A DNA stretch of 64,000 nucleotides from assembly GCA_964451785.1 (NCBI GenBank), contig CAYVJG010000006.1, positions 38,489 to 102,488 on the forward strand, written 5' to 3'. This stretch comes from JAJYSO01 sp964451785. Its GTDB lineage: Bacteria > Bacteroidota > Bacteroidia > Flavobacteriales > Flavobacteriaceae. Below are positions 35,579-45,370 of this stretch, piece by piece (the stretch's first letter is position 1; every line of letters begins with the position of its first letter). The notes beneath the pieces were generated by a model. That model was not told where the DNA came from. It made no database searches and saw nothing but the letters and a program-made list of their open reading frames with translations. A program made the translations under genes and the position numbers.

Positions 35579-37378
35579 TTATAAGATTTTATGACGTTTA
35601 CGTTCAAATTCTTTAAGGTAAATTTTACGCAAGCGCAAGTGATTAGGAGTCACCTCAACATATTCGTCTTTTTGAATAAATTCTAAGGCTTCTTCAAGGC
35701 TAAATTTAATAGCCGGCACAATACGCGCTTTATCGTCAGCCCCAGATGAACGCACGTTACTCAACTTTTTAGTTTTAGTAATGTTTACAGTAATATCATC
35801 AAGGCGTGTATTTTGACCAATGATTTGACCTTCGTAAATTTCTTCACCCGGATCGACAAAGAATTTACCGCGGTCTTGCAATTTATCGATTGAATAAGGA
35901 ATCGCTTTACCGGTTTCCATAGAAATCAATGACCCATTTTGGCGACCAGGAATACCATCGCGAAGTGGTTGGAATTCTTTAAAGCGGTGCGCCATAATCG
36001 CTTCACCGGCAGTAGCAGTCATCAATTGGTTACGCAAGCCAATAATACCACGAGAAGGAATGATAAACTCACAAACCATACGGTCACCACGGGCTTCCAT
36101 ATTAAGCATCTCCCCTTTGCGTTGGCTAACCATCTCAACGGCTTTACCAGAAAGGTTTTCAGGAAGGTCGATAGTCAACTCTTCAACTGGTTCACATTTT
36201 ACACCGTCAATTTCTTTGATGATAACTTGAGGTTGACCAATTTGCAATTCGTATCCTTCACGGCGCATCGTTTCGATTAACACAGCTAAGTGCATGATAC
36301 CACGACCAAAAACGATAAAACTATCAGCGCTATCGGTATCTTGTACACGCAAAGCTAAGTTGCGTTCAAGTTCGCTATCCAAACGATCTTTAATGTGGCG
36401 AGAAGTTACAAATTTACCATCTTTACCAAAGAAAGGCGAGTTGTTAATGGTAAACAACATGCTCATTGTTGGCTCATCAATGGCGATAGTTTCAAGAGCC
36501 TCAGGGTTTTCATCATCAGCAATCGTATCGCCAATCTCAAAACCGTCTAATCCGACAATAGCACAAATATCACCAGCATTCACTTCTTCGACTTTACGGC
36601 GTCCCATACCTTCAAACACATAGAGTTCTTTGATACGAGATTTAACGATTTCACCTTCGCGTTTCACCAAAGACACTTTCATGTTTTCTTTAAGAGTACC
36701 ACGGTGCAAGCGACCAATAGCAATACGGCCGGTGTAAGAAGAGAAGTCTAATGAAGTGACCAACATTTGTACAGTACCTTCTTCAACTTTAGGCTCAGGA
36801 ACGTTTTCTAAAACCATTTCCATCAAAGGCTCTAAGTTGTCAGTAGGTTCTTTCCAGTCGTTACTCATCCAGCCAAATTTAGCTGAACCGTAAACAGCAG
36901 GAAAATCGAGTTGCCATTCTTCAGCACCCAATTCAAACATCAAGTCAAACACTTTTTCGTGTACTTCATCAGGGGTACAGTTAGGTTTGTCAACTTTATT
37001 GATAACCACACAAGGTTTTAATCCTAAATCAATAGCTTTCTGAAGCACGAAACGCGTTTGAGGCATAGGCCCTTCAAAGGCATCAACGAGTAGTAACACC
37101 CCGTCAGCCATATTCAACACACGCTCCACTTCACCACCGAAATCGGCGTGCCCAGGAGTATCGATAATATTGATTTTGGCATCTTTATAAGACACAGAAA
37201 CGTTTTTAGAAGTAATGGTAATACCTCGTTCGCGTTCTTGATCATTACTATCTAACACCAAGTCTTTTACGTTTTCATTATCGCGAAACACTTTACAGTG
37301 ATGCATAATAGCATCAACCAAGGTGGTTTTACCGTGGTCAACGTGCGCGATAATTGCAATATTTCTAATATTTGCCAT
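35579..37378 (-). CDS. typA: Translational GTPase TypA/BipA
   Basis: 599 residues. G1 is NIAIIAHVDHGKTTLVDAI at the N-terminus, the switch I region is DQERERGITITSKN, G3 is DTPGHADFGGEVER and G4 is VINKVDKP. Domain II and the EF-G-like domains III/V follow (EPVEELTIDLPENLSGKAVE near 393). The BipA-specific C-terminal part is present. It binds 70S ribosomes and assists 50S assembly and growth at low temperature or stress. Monocistronic and divergent from kdsA across ~250 bp. Confidence 0.96.
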   Translation of the reverse strand: MANIRNIAIIAHVDHGKTTLVDAIMHHCKVFRDNENVKDLVLDSNDQERERGITITSKNVSVSYKDAKINIIDTPGHADFGGEVERVLNMADGVLLLVDAFEGPMPQTRFVLQKAIDLGLKPCVVINKVDKPNCTPDEVHEKVFDLMFELGAEEWQLDFPAVYGSAKFGWMSNDWKEPTDNLEPLMEMVLENVPEPKVEEGTVQMLVTSLDFSSYTGRIAIGRLHRGTLKENMKVSLVKREGEIVKSRIKELYVFEGMGRRKVEEVNAGDICAIVGLDGFEIGDTIADDENPEALETIAIDEPTMSMLFTINNSPFFGKDGKFVTSRHIKDRLDSELERNLALRVQDTDSADSFIVFGRGIMHLAVLIETMRREGYELQIGQPQVIIKEIDGVKCEPVEELTIDLPENLSGKAVEMVSQRKGEMLNMEARGDRMVCEFIIPSRGIIGLRNQLMTATAGEAIMAHRFKEFQPLRDGIPGRQNGSLISMETGKAIPYSIDKLQDRGKFFVDPGEEIYEGQIIGQNTRLDDITVNITKTKKLSNVRSSGADDKARIVPAIKFSLEEALEFIQKDEYVEVTPNHLRLRKIYLKEFERKRHKIL

Positions 37379-37600
37379 AGAAAGCTAATTTTTAAAAGTT
37401 TGCAAATTTACAGCTATTAAAATTAAAAGTATTATAATCATCCTATAAAATTTAGGTTCTCGTAAAAAAAGTATCTTTTTGACTATTTTAAAGGAATCTA
37501 GCTGATTTTAAATACAAAAAAGGACGCTTAGAAAAGAATTATTCTACTTACCTTTTTGAATTTGTCAATCAAAAATACAGCCTTAAGCGACAAAAACAAT

Positions 37601-37608
37601 TACCTTTG
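37601..37608 (+). promoter_or_regulatory. -7 box for kdsA
   Basis: TACCTTTG, an exact TAnnTTTG match, ends 24 bases before the kdsA ATG. Confidence 0.55.
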
Positions 37609-37632
37609 TGTTATTAATTCAGATTTTTAATT

Positions 37633-38451
37633 ATGGATATATCTAAAATTCCAAATATAAAACACACTGATTCTGACAACTTCTTTCTTTTGGCTGGTCC
37701 TTGCGCTATTGAAGGCGAAGAAATGGCCTTACGTATTGCTGAAAAAGTTGTTAACATCACCGATAAATTAAACATTCCTTACGTGTTTAAAGGGAGTTTT
37801 AAAAAAGCTAATCGCAGTCGCCTTGACAGTTTTACGGGAATTGGAGACGAAAAAGCTCTAAAAATATTGCGCAAAGTAGCTGAAACCTTTAACGTTCCTA
37901 CGGTAACTGATATACACAAAGAAAGTGATGCCGCTATGGCCGCTGAGTATGTAGATGTATTACAGATTCCCGCCTTTTTAGTGCGCCAAACCGATTTAGT
38001 GGTAGCTGCGGCTAAAACAGGCAAAACCATCAACTTGAAAAAAGGGCAGTTTATGAGTCCTGAAGCTATGCAACACGCTGTGACAAAGGTTGTGGAATCT
38101 GGCAATGACAAAGCCATGATTACTGACCGCGGCACCATGTTTGGCTATCAAGATTTGATTGTTGACTTTAGAGGAATTCCAACTATGCGTCAATATGCGA
38201 CAACTGTTTTAGATATCACGCACTCCTTACAACAGCCTAATCAAAGTAGCGGTGTGACCGGAGGACGTCCTGAGATGATTGAAACTATTGCCCGTGCCGG
38301 TGTAGTTAACAATGTAGACGGTTTATTCTTAGAAACCCATTTTGATCCGTCAATTGCTAAAAGTGACGGTGCAAACATGCTCAATTTAGCACATCTTGAA
38401 AAATTACTCACTAATTTAGTTGCCATTCGTCAAACGATTAAAGCACTATAA
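37633..38451 (+). CDS. kdsA: 3-deoxy-8-phosphooctulonate (Kdo-8-P) synthase
   Basis: 272 residues. It condenses phosphoenolpyruvate with arabinose-5-phosphate to make Kdo-8-phosphate for lipopolysaccharide core. AGPCAIEGEEMALRIAEKV near residue 20, FKGSFKKANRSRLDSFTGIG near 55, ITDRGTMFGY near 160 and DITHSLQQPNQSSGVTGGRP near 196 are all KdsA/DAHP-type TIM-barrel motifs. Its presence implies a Kdo-containing LPS. The methyltransferase-like gene follows after 4 bp. Confidence 0.96.
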   Translation: MDISKIPNIKHTDSDNFFLLAGPCAIEGEEMALRIAEKVVNITDKLNIPYVFKGSFKKANRSRLDSFTGIGDEKALKILRKVAETFNVPTVTDIHKESDAAMAAEYVDVLQIPAFLVRQTDLVVAAAKTGKTINLKKGQFMSPEAMQHAVTKVVESGNDKAMITDRGTMFGYQDLIVDFRGIPTMRQYATTVLDITHSLQQPNQSSGVTGGRPEMIETIARAGVVNNVDGLFLETHFDPSIAKSDGANMLNLAHLEKLLTNLVAIRQTIKAL

Positions 38452-38455
38452 TAAG

Positions 38456-39103
38456 GTGTTTAAAAAGCTACTCAGTTATTTTTGGCCATTAACGCGTCGA
38501 ATTTCTTCTGACTACAGTGGTCAGTTAGAAATCACTTGGTATAATGGTCAAAAATTACTGGATAGCCAACATACCAATTACTCCTATGGCAATTTACAAA
38601 AGGTCTTAGCTTTTGGATTGTCACAACTATCATTTTCTTCACAAGACAAGGTTTTGGTTTTAGGCTTAGGTGGCGGTAGTGTCATCCAAACGTTACGTCA
38701 ACAATTTAAACACACCGGATCGATTACTGCTGTAGAGATCGACCCTGTTATCGTTCAAATTGCTTTAGAGGAGTTTAAGCTTTCAGAAGATAACAAACTA
38801 AACATTCACACGGTAGATGCTTTTGATTTTGTAAAGCAGATTTCCTCTGTATTCGATTTAATCATTGTCGATTTATTTATAGACACGCAGGTTCCCGACC
38901 AATTTTATGCTACAGATTTCTGGAATACGCTCATACAGCAACTTTCAGAACGCGGAAAAATCCTTTTTAATGCCGGCATAACGGCATCTTCTCGAATAAA
39001 ATTAGAAGAGTTACAAAATAATTTAACACAATCAGTTCAATTTGATAGTTTACAACTTCCTAAAACCTCAAATACCTTAACAGTTATAAGTCATTTGAAT
39101 TAA
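38456..39103 (+). CDS. Spermidine-synthase-like methyltransferase-fold protein
   Basis: About 215 residues from the GTG at 38456, 4 bp after kdsA. An ATG further up at 38420 would overlap kdsA and adds 12 residues outside the conserved N-terminus (FKKLLSYFWPLTRRIS). The Rossmann motif VLGLGGGSVIQTLRQQF near residue 70, the acidic TAVEIDPVIVQIALEEF and LIIVDLFIDTQVP fit the polyamine aminopropyltransferase fold. The real spermidine-synthase active-site loop is not obvious and the protein is short, so aminopropyl transfer is uncertain. Confidence 0.75.
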   Translation: MFKKLLSYFWPLTRRISSDYSGQLEITWYNGQKLLDSQHTNYSYGNLQKVLAFGLSQLSFSSQDKVLVLGLGGGSVIQTLRQQFKHTGSITAVEIDPVIVQIALEEFKLSEDNKLNIHTVDAFDFVKQISSVFDLIIVDLFIDTQVPDQFYATDFWNTLIQQLSERGKILFNAGITASSRIKLEELQNNLTQSVQFDSLQLPKTSNTLTVISHLN

Positions 39104-39175
39104 AACTTAAATTTATTTTGGCAAGTATTAAGATTTTTTTATATTGCGTCAAGTTATCAACTAAAACTTAGACCT

Positions 39176-39529
39176 ATGAAAAACATCCTACGCTTAGGCG
39201 CCGTCTTTTTTGTTTTTTTATTAGCTAGCCCTCAGGTATCGGCTCAAACCGGCCACCAAAAGGCACTTTGGCAGCAAGCAACAGAGGAAGTTAATCAATT
39301 AGCTACAAAAACAAACTTAACAGAAAAACAAAAAAAGTTTGCTACACGTAGTTTTTACAACTATCACGAACGCTTAGAAGCACTGGAGAAAGGCATTCCT
39401 AACTTACCTTTTCAGAACAAAGCGGAGGTGTCTAAAAAATTATTCAAAAGGATGAAAGAGGTTTTGTCAACAGAACAATTTACAACCTTTAAATCTATAA
39501 AATCAAAACTATTAGACGATACGGTGTAA
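39176..39529 (+). CDS. Small secreted hypothetical protein
   Basis: 117 residues. A signal peptide (MKNILRLGAVFFVFLLASPQVSAQ) precedes an all-helical, Lys/Gln-rich mature chain (TNLTEKQKKFATRSFYNYHE). This resembles the LTxxQ-containing Spy/CpxP-like periplasmic proteins of Bacteroidota, but the match is weak. Single gene ending at a terminator. Confidence 0.65.
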   Translation: MKNILRLGAVFFVFLLASPQVSAQTGHQKALWQQATEEVNQLATKTNLTEKQKKFATRSFYNYHERLEALEKGIPNLPFQNKAEVSKKLFKRMKEVLSTEQFTTFKSIKSKLLDDTV

Positions 39530-39567
39530 TAGAACTCTATACGTAACTTAGACTTAAAACCAAACCT

Positions 39568-39599
39568 AAAAAATCCGACTTTATAAGTTGGATTTTTTT
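39568..39599. terminator. Bidirectional terminator between the small secreted protein and hemW
   Basis: AATCCGACTT pairs with AAGTTGGATT, flanked by A-run and T-run. It touches the hemW stop. Confidence 0.75.
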
Positions 39600-40725
39600 A
39601 TGCCTCTACATAAAAGAGTTCTGCCGAAATACCATCACCTAAGAATTTTCCTTTAGCGCTAATGTGAAAACTGTCTCCCTCTCTGCGCAGCAATTCCTTA
39701 TGCATTAATCCGGCGGCTTCTTTTAAAAAGTAAGCCTTATAGAATGTACCAAATTTTTCTGCTATTTCAGCTAGTGACACACCCCAAATGGTTCTAAACC
39801 GCGTCATGACATACTCGTTATAACGATCGGAAATCGTCAGCGTTTCTTGTTGTTGAGGCAATTGACCATGCGCAATACTGTCAATATATTTAAGATTATG
39901 GCGCACATTCCAGTAGCGGTGCTCGCCGTCAAATCCATGAGCAGAAGGTCCTATACCTAAATAAGGTTTCCCAAACCAATACGCGGTGTTATTTTTTGAA
40001 AAATAGTCTGGTTTACCAAAGTTTGAAAATTCATAATTCACATAACCAGCGGCCTCCATGGTTTGCGTCAAACAGTCGTAATGTTGTTTTGCTAAAGCTT
40101 CATCAACAGGAGTTTTCTTACCTAGTTTTATCATTTTAGCCAAAGCCGTTTGCGACTCTACCGTCAAAGCATAACTGGACAAATGTGGTATTTTAAAGTC
40201 TAAAAACTGTTGTAAATTAGCCTTCCACTTCTCCATCGTCATTCCGGGCACACCGTAAATCAAATCGATAGAAATATTTTCAAAATAAGCCGATGCCACC
40301 TCAACAGCTTGCAAAGCTTGCTGTGCGTTATGTGAGCGATTCATCCAGCGCAAATCTTCTTCAAAAAAAGATTGAATTCCTATACTCAATCGATTGATGG
40401 GCGTTTGGGCCAGCGCTTTAATTTTTTCAACCGAAAGATCATCAGGATTCGCTTCGAGTGTAATTTCAGCGTTGGCCACCACCTCATACTCTGTAAAAAT
40501 CACTTTAAGAATAGCAGTCAACTCGTGTTGTGTTAACAAGCTAGGCGTTCCTCCACCAAAATAAATCGTTTCAATGGGTTCGGTAACTTCATTTTTGCGC
40601 AAAAGAAGTTCGTGTTGCAATGCTTGTATTAAAGCAGGCTTGTTTTTTAAAGACGTAGAAAAATGAAAGTCACAATAATGACAAGCTTGTTTACAAAATG
40701 GAATATGAATATAAATGCCAGCCAT
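39598..40725 (-). CDS. hemW: Radical SAM heme chaperone HemW
   Basis: 375 residues from the ATG at 40725 (MAGIYIHIPFCKQACHYCDF). The CxxxCxxC motif binds the 4Fe-4S cluster that cleaves SAM. YFGGGTPSLL near residue 57 is the GGTPS element, and RLSIGIQSFFEEDLRWMNR near 113 and a HemN_C-like C-terminus support HemW over coproporphyrinogen oxidase. A longer frame begins at 40755, but it would overlap the upstream gene and adds ten residues not expected before MAGIYIHIP. HemW delivers heme to respiratory enzymes. The glycosyltransferase gene precedes it by 4 bp. Confidence 0.92.
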   Translation of the reverse strand: MAGIYIHIPFCKQACHYCDFHFSTSLKNKPALIQALQHELLLRKNEVTEPIETIYFGGGTPSLLTQHELTAILKVIFTEYEVVANAEITLEANPDDLSVEKIKALAQTPINRLSIGIQSFFEEDLRWMNRSHNAQQALQAVEVASAYFENISIDLIYGVPGMTMEKWKANLQQFLDFKIPHLSSYALTVESQTALAKMIKLGKKTPVDEALAKQHYDCLTQTMEAAGYVNYEFSNFGKPDYFSKNNTAYWFGKPYLGIGPSAHGFDGEHRYWNVRHNLKYIDSIAHGQLPQQQETLTISDRYNEYVMTRFRTIWGVSLAEIAEKFGTFYKAYFLKEAAGLMHKELLRREGDSFHISAKGKFLGDGISAELFYVEA

Positions 40726-40729
40726 AAGA

Positions 40730-41986
40730 TTAGTGATTTTGATGTTTAGCTTCAATCCATTTGGCCAAATAGCGCGTACTCAACTGACGATGGTGTTGAA
40801 GAATCTGCCCGATAAAGTTAGCCGATCGCTTCGCTTCTAAATGGGTTTGATAATCTGATAATTTACGTATAAAAGAATCGCTGTAGTTAGAAATGGCAAA
40901 TTTATTATTTAGCAACTGATAGCCTTTATCCCGTTTTTGCTGCCAAAGTTCTTGTTGTGTATATAATTTTACTGCCGCTTCAATGCAGCTATGAGCATCT
41001 TCTGTAACCATGCCGTTAAAATTTTCGTTATCGGCTATACCTTCGGCACCAATTGCTGTAGTCACTGCGGGCAATCCATAGCGCATGGCGTCAAAAAATT
41101 TGCCTTTCAATCCGGCGCCATAGCGCAAAGGCGCGAGTAATACCCGGGCTTTTTGCATCACCTCCCCTACGGTATCCGCTCGTCCTTTCACAATAAACCC
41201 TGTTTTAGGATTGTGCAGCTGCGTTACTTTTTGCACGGGATATCCTCCGTAAATCAACAAGCGTGCTTGTGACAATTGCCGTCTTATCTGCGGCCAAATG
41301 TCAGTTTTTAAATATAAAATAGCATCGTAATTCGGTTGATGCAAAAAATTACCAATAAACATAAAGTCGGTGCGTTGCTCAAAATTTGGCAACTCCCCTT
41401 TTTGCTTTTCAGTAATTGATTCTATTAAAAACGGCAGATAACACAGCAACTCCGAATCTATTTTAAACTCGTCAACCAGTAGTTGATATTCGGTTTCTGA
41501 AATCAACAGACTCATATCCGAGCGTAAAATGGCGGCAATTTCGCGTTTTGCAACTTCGGTTTTTAAATTGACGTTTTGTAAGCTACTCGTTTTTTTAAAA
41601 GTGTCTTGACGAGCTTTACGCAGAAAGTGCAAATCTTCAGTATCTAAAATTCGGATGGCTTGCGGACACATCTCTGCTACTTGCCACCCAAATTGTTCTT
41701 CAGTCATAAACCGATCAAACAACACCGCATCGGGTTGACAATCGGCAATCAATTGCTGAGCCCTGGCATCGTTTAGAGGAATTTGAAAGGTAGCAACATC
41801 TAGCGCTTCGAGATTTTCGGAAAATTCTGACGGCTGAGCGGCGCAACAAAAACTTAGCTTCCAGCCTTCACGTTTAAACAGTTGAATGAGCTGCATCATT
41901 CGGCTACCGGCTGCTGACGACTTGGGTTCTGGCCAACGCAGGCCAATAATTAAAAGATGTGGTGTAGTGTGTGCGCTCAAGGTCAT
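40730..41986 (-). CDS. Glycosyltransferase, GT4-like
   Basis: 418 residues. The N-terminal domain begins with LLIIGLRWPEPKSSAAGSRM, a Gly-rich acceptor-side segment. The C-terminal donor domain has DFMFIGNFLHQPNYDAILYL near residue 213 and the group 1 stretch ARVLLAPLRYGAGLKGKFFD near 288, then GLPAVTTAIGAEGI. The sugar and acceptor are unknown. It faces away from the polysaccharide operon (start at 41986, divergent from 42152), so it may be a related or independent surface-glycan gene. It is cotranscribed with hemW. Confidence 0.82.
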   Translation of the reverse strand: MTLSAHTTPHLLIIGLRWPEPKSSAAGSRMMQLIQLFKREGWKLSFCCAAQPSEFSENLEALDVATFQIPLNDARAQQLIADCQPDAVLFDRFMTEEQFGWQVAEMCPQAIRILDTEDLHFLRKARQDTFKKTSSLQNVNLKTEVAKREIAAILRSDMSLLISETEYQLLVDEFKIDSELLCYLPFLIESITEKQKGELPNFEQRTDFMFIGNFLHQPNYDAILYLKTDIWPQIRRQLSQARLLIYGGYPVQKVTQLHNPKTGFIVKGRADTVGEVMQKARVLLAPLRYGAGLKGKFFDAMRYGLPAVTTAIGAEGIADNENFNGMVTEDAHSCIEAAVKLYTQQELWQQKRDKGYQLLNNKFAISNYSDSFIRKLSDYQTHLEAKRSANFIGQILQHHRQLSTRYLAKWIEAKHQNH

Positions 41987-42151
41987 TTTATTTAAAGGAC
42001 AAAAATACCGAAAAATTAAGCGATGTGATTTAATAGCGACTTAGATTTATAAAATGCTAAATCTAAGTTATACTTTGTTGTTCTTGGTTATTAGTTTATT
42101 TTTGTGCGTCTTATACTAGCCAAATACTCCCTAAGAACAAATCTTATTTCT

Positions 42152-43147
42152 ATGAAAACAACACATTCTAGTAGCGAAGAAATCGACTTAACAACCGTTT
42201 TTCACTTTATTAGACGAAAGTATCACCAATTTTTAGTGTGGTTATTTAAAGGCTTACAGTCACTGATTAGCATTTGGTGGTTAGTTTTAATAGTGCTCGG
42301 TTTAGGATTTGGATTTGGGTATTATCTAGACGCTCAGAAGGCTAAAACCAACAAGGCTAACCTCATTGTTCAAGTCAACTTTGAAGCTACAAATTATGTG
42401 TATCAAGCTATCGAGCAATTAAATGCAAAGATTGTCGATAAAGACCTTGATTTTTTAAAGCGAAACGGATTTATCACAGACCACAAGAAAGTGATTAACC
42501 ACGTGACTATCACGCCAATTGTCAATCTCAACGATATTTTTGCTGACAATCGTTATCGTGTTGAGCCCGATTTTATGCAGATGATTTTTGACGCATCTGA
42601 TTTTCAAAAAAACATCTTGACTTCACCGGTGCTTATTCAAAAATATAAAAAGCATAACATTTTAATCAACACGCCTTTAAAGAACGAATCTGCAGTCGTC
42701 AATGCATTATTAAGCTACCTCAACAACAATGCTTTACTCAACAAGATTAAAGCCGTAACTGTAGAGAATATGAAAACAACTTTAGCTAAAAACAACTATA
42801 GCTTACAGGTTATCGATTCTATTATCACGCGTTATGCTAGCACTAACAGCAGTAAAAATGCTGAGCAACTCTTTTTAAATTTCAATTCGTCTGCAGAAGG
42901 TGGAATTTATGGTTTATTTCAAGAAAAATCGGCTTTACTCAACGATAATAAATATTTGAATATAGAGCTTTTAAAATCAGATCAGATTGTAGAATTGCTC
43001 AATACTCCTGAACTGTATCGCAACAATACGCTGCTTAAGAAAAATAAGTTTGTCATGCCGATAGTCTTTTTTATAGGCCTAATCTTGTTATGTGGCATTC
43101 GTCATCTTTACCACAAGGCTAAACGCCTGGCCGAAGCAGGGCAGTAA
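42152..43147 (+). CDS. Wzz-like chain-length determinant / membrane protein
   Basis: 331 residues from the ATG at 42152 (MKTTHSSSEEIDLTTVF). The frame extends 16 residues further up without support. TM1 is near residues 33-52 (WWLVLIVLGLGFGFGYYL), then a ~240-residue periplasmic helical domain, then TM2 at the C-terminus (FVMPIVFFIGLILLCGIRHL). Two terminal TMs around a coiled periplasmic part is the polysaccharide co-polymerase layout. It is the first gene of the locus and lies 22 bp before the polymerase-like gene. The family match is structural, not by motif. Confidence 0.7.
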   Translation: MKTTHSSSEEIDLTTVFHFIRRKYHQFLVWLFKGLQSLISIWWLVLIVLGLGFGFGYYLDAQKAKTNKANLIVQVNFEATNYVYQAIEQLNAKIVDKDLDFLKRNGFITDHKKVINHVTITPIVNLNDIFADNRYRVEPDFMQMIFDASDFQKNILTSPVLIQKYKKHNILINTPLKNESAVVNALLSYLNNNALLNKIKAVTVENMKTTLAKNNYSLQVIDSIITRYASTNSSKNAEQLFLNFNSSAEGGIYGLFQEKSALLNDNKYLNIELLKSDQIVELLNTPELYRNNTLLKKNKFVMPIVFFIGLILLCGIRHLYHKAKRLAEAGQ

Positions 43148-43169
43148 CTATTTAATACATTAGATACAA

Positions 43170-44582
43170 TTGTCAATTTTTAAGCAGGCATATCACTTAT
43201 TCTTCTTTTTAGGGATTTTTTTCTTGCCCTTTAATTCGGAGATTCCACAATGGATGGGATTTTTGGGGGAATACAGTGCAGATTCTTCACCTATTTTCTT
43301 TTTGATTGCTTTTGCTTTAATGGGCGTTTCTTTCTTAATGGGAGAAAAGATTTATGTGCCGTTTAAATCCTCTATTTCCTTATTAATTATTGTTTTCTCA
43401 GGGGTGCTTTTTCTATCTACACTTATAAACATAGATCACGTATTAGACTATTATTTTAAACATACCTCTGGCTTAAATAGATTTATCAGGCAACTAGCTT
43501 CTTTTATCATCAGCGCCTACATTTTTCTTTTACTTTTCTGTAATGTCACTAACAATATTGGAACCCGAGAGGCTTTTCTAAAAATCAGAAAAACAATGTT
43601 TTTGAGTTTGATTATTGTTTTTACAGCCGGAGCTATTGAGTTTTCAGTTATCGTTTTACACATCAATGCATTAACCCCTATTCTACACCTTTTTGACTAC
43701 CTCCCCTTTGTAGAGATGAATCCTGATTACAACTTACAGCGTGTAAAATCAATTTGTTTTGAATCGCCTATTTTAGCCATCTATCTCATTACTATAATTG
43801 GATTTATGTTTAGCTACATTTTCACTTCCAAATATAAGGTCATTAAATTCATCCCTTTTATTGCCGTTCTATTTTTAGCTATCGTTTCTAAATCACGTAC
43901 AGCATTAGTTGTCATATTTATACAAATTTTACTTGGATTTATCTTTTCTTATTTGAACTATTATAAGTTCAGAATATTCACAAAAAGACTTTTAATAGGA
44001 GGAACCATACTTAGTATTATTGCTCTCATTTTTTTTCATAATGCGATTTTTACAAAAATAGAAAGTCGTTTAAACAGTTTAGATTTCTCCAAATTAAAAT
44101 ATAATCCAGAAAACAATTCTATTTCTAACAAAACTAGAATCGGCATGCAAGTTGCCATGTTTGAAGTATTTAAAGACCACCCTCTACTTGGAGTGGGCTG
44201 GGGGCAACAAGCTTTTGAATCTCGATTTGAATATCCCAATTGGGCTACTAAAGACAACTATGAGTTCGATTTTTATTATGAAAATGTAGATATTTCATCT
44301 TTCCCTCCTGGGTTTAATATGTACATGAGAATATTAGCAGAACTAGGGATTATAGGATTACTTATTTTTGGAATATTTTTGTTATCAATTTATATTGAAC
44401 TCTACAATATTTACATCAACCCTAAAGTTGCGGCTTATTTAAGTATAGCTTTACTTATCTCCATTAGTGGATTTATTATAAATTGGTTACAAATAGATAC
44501 ATTTAGAATGTATGGTTTTTGGTTTAGTATTGCTCTAATAATTATTTTAAGGAAAGAAGAAAAGCTATGTCTAAAAGAATAA
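43170..44582 (+). CDS. O-antigen polymerase/ligase-like (Wzy/WaaL) membrane protein
   Basis: 470 residues with about eleven transmembrane helices and a large extracytoplasmic loop between about 300 and 390. HPLLGVGWGQQAFESRFE near residue 336 is the Wzy_C/O-antigen-ligase loop signature (HPxxGxG). The start codon is TTG. It overlaps the following GT2 gene by 16 bp. It probably polymerises glycan repeat units at the periplasmic face. A second protein of this superfamily is at 48824-50050. Confidence 0.82.
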   Translation: MSIFKQAYHLFFFLGIFFLPFNSEIPQWMGFLGEYSADSSPIFFLIAFALMGVSFLMGEKIYVPFKSSISLLIIVFSGVLFLSTLINIDHVLDYYFKHTSGLNRFIRQLASFIISAYIFLLLFCNVTNNIGTREAFLKIRKTMFLSLIIVFTAGAIEFSVIVLHINALTPILHLFDYLPFVEMNPDYNLQRVKSICFESPILAIYLITIIGFMFSYIFTSKYKVIKFIPFIAVLFLAIVSKSRTALVVIFIQILLGFIFSYLNYYKFRIFTKRLLIGGTILSIIALIFFHNAIFTKIESRLNSLDFSKLKYNPENNSISNKTRIGMQVAMFEVFKDHPLLGVGWGQQAFESRFEYPNWATKDNYEFDFYYENVDISSFPPGFNMYMRILAELGIIGLLIFGIFLLSIYIELYNIYINPKVAAYLSIALLISISGFIINWLQIDTFRMYGFWFSIALIIILRKEEKLCLKE

Positions 44583-45370
44583 TTATTTTAATACCTCACT
44601 ACAATAAGCCGAAGGCGCTACTAGCATCAATCAAAAGTATTCAAGAACCTTTTGACGTAGACCTTATGATTGTTGATGACGGGAGTCGCAATTGCTTTGA
44701 TGAAAAGAGTCTCACATCTGTGTATCACTCAGGAATAATTCACTTTGTGTACCTCCCTAAAAACCGCGGTATTGAACACGCTTTAAATGCGGGACTGGAC
44801 CAAATAAAAACTCTAGATTATCAATATATTGCGCGATTAGATTGTGGGGATTTATTTCTTCCTCATAAACTTGAAAAGCAATTAGGTTATTTACAAAAGT
44901 ATCCTGAAGTTAAATTAATTGGTACTTTTGTAAATTTTATAAACCAAGAAGGAAAATCTTTATACACACTCACTCCCCCAACAACATATACAGCCTTAAA
45001 GAACAAGATGTATGTCAACTGTATGTTTATTCATCCAACGGTAGTTTTTTCAAGTGAAATTTTAGAGAGCATTGGTAATTACCCCACAAATAGACCTTAT
45101 GCAGAAGACTACGCTTATTTTTTTAAAATTATAAAACGCTATAAAGCTGTTAATTTTCCTGAAATTCTATTAGATTGTATTATTGAGGAAAATTCTATTT
45201 CAGAGCATCACAGAGTTCAGCAAGTTAAAAGTCGTTTGCAAATTATTAGAGATCATTTTTATTTTGGGTTTTATCCTATTTATGGCTATATAAGAAGTTT
45301 ATTCTTATTATTTATGCCGAGAAAATTTGTCAATAGCATTAAGCACATATTATCAAAAACACAGCGATGA
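44567..45370 (+). CDS. Family 2 glycosyltransferase
   Basis: 267 residues of GT-A fold. IILIPHYNKPKALLASIKSI at the N-terminus, DLMIVDDGSRNCF near residue 36 and YIARLDCGDLFLPHKLEKQL near 85 (the DxD position reads DCGD) fit GT2. FIHPTVVFSSEIL and EDYAYFFKI come later. It overlaps both neighbours, so it is translationally coupled in the glycan operon. Donor sugar unknown. Confidence 0.85.
   Translation: MSKRIIILIPHYNKPKALLASIKSIQEPFDVDLMIVDDGSRNCFDEKSLTSVYHSGIIHFVYLPKNRGIEHALNAGLDQIKTLDYQYIARLDCGDLFLPHKLEKQLGYLQKYPEVKLIGTFVNFINQEGKSLYTLTPPTTYTALKNKMYVNCMFIHPTVVFSSEILESIGNYPTNRPYAEDYAYFFKIIKRYKAVNFPEILLDCIIEENSISEHHRVQQVKSRLQIIRDHFYFGFYPIYGYIRSLFLLFMPRKFVNSIKHILSKTQR

Noticed and set aside
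38420..38455. Upstream ATG for the spermidine-synthase-like gene
   Set aside because: It would overlap kdsA by 32 bp and adds residues before the conserved N-terminus. The GTG at 38456 lies 4 bp after the kdsA stop.
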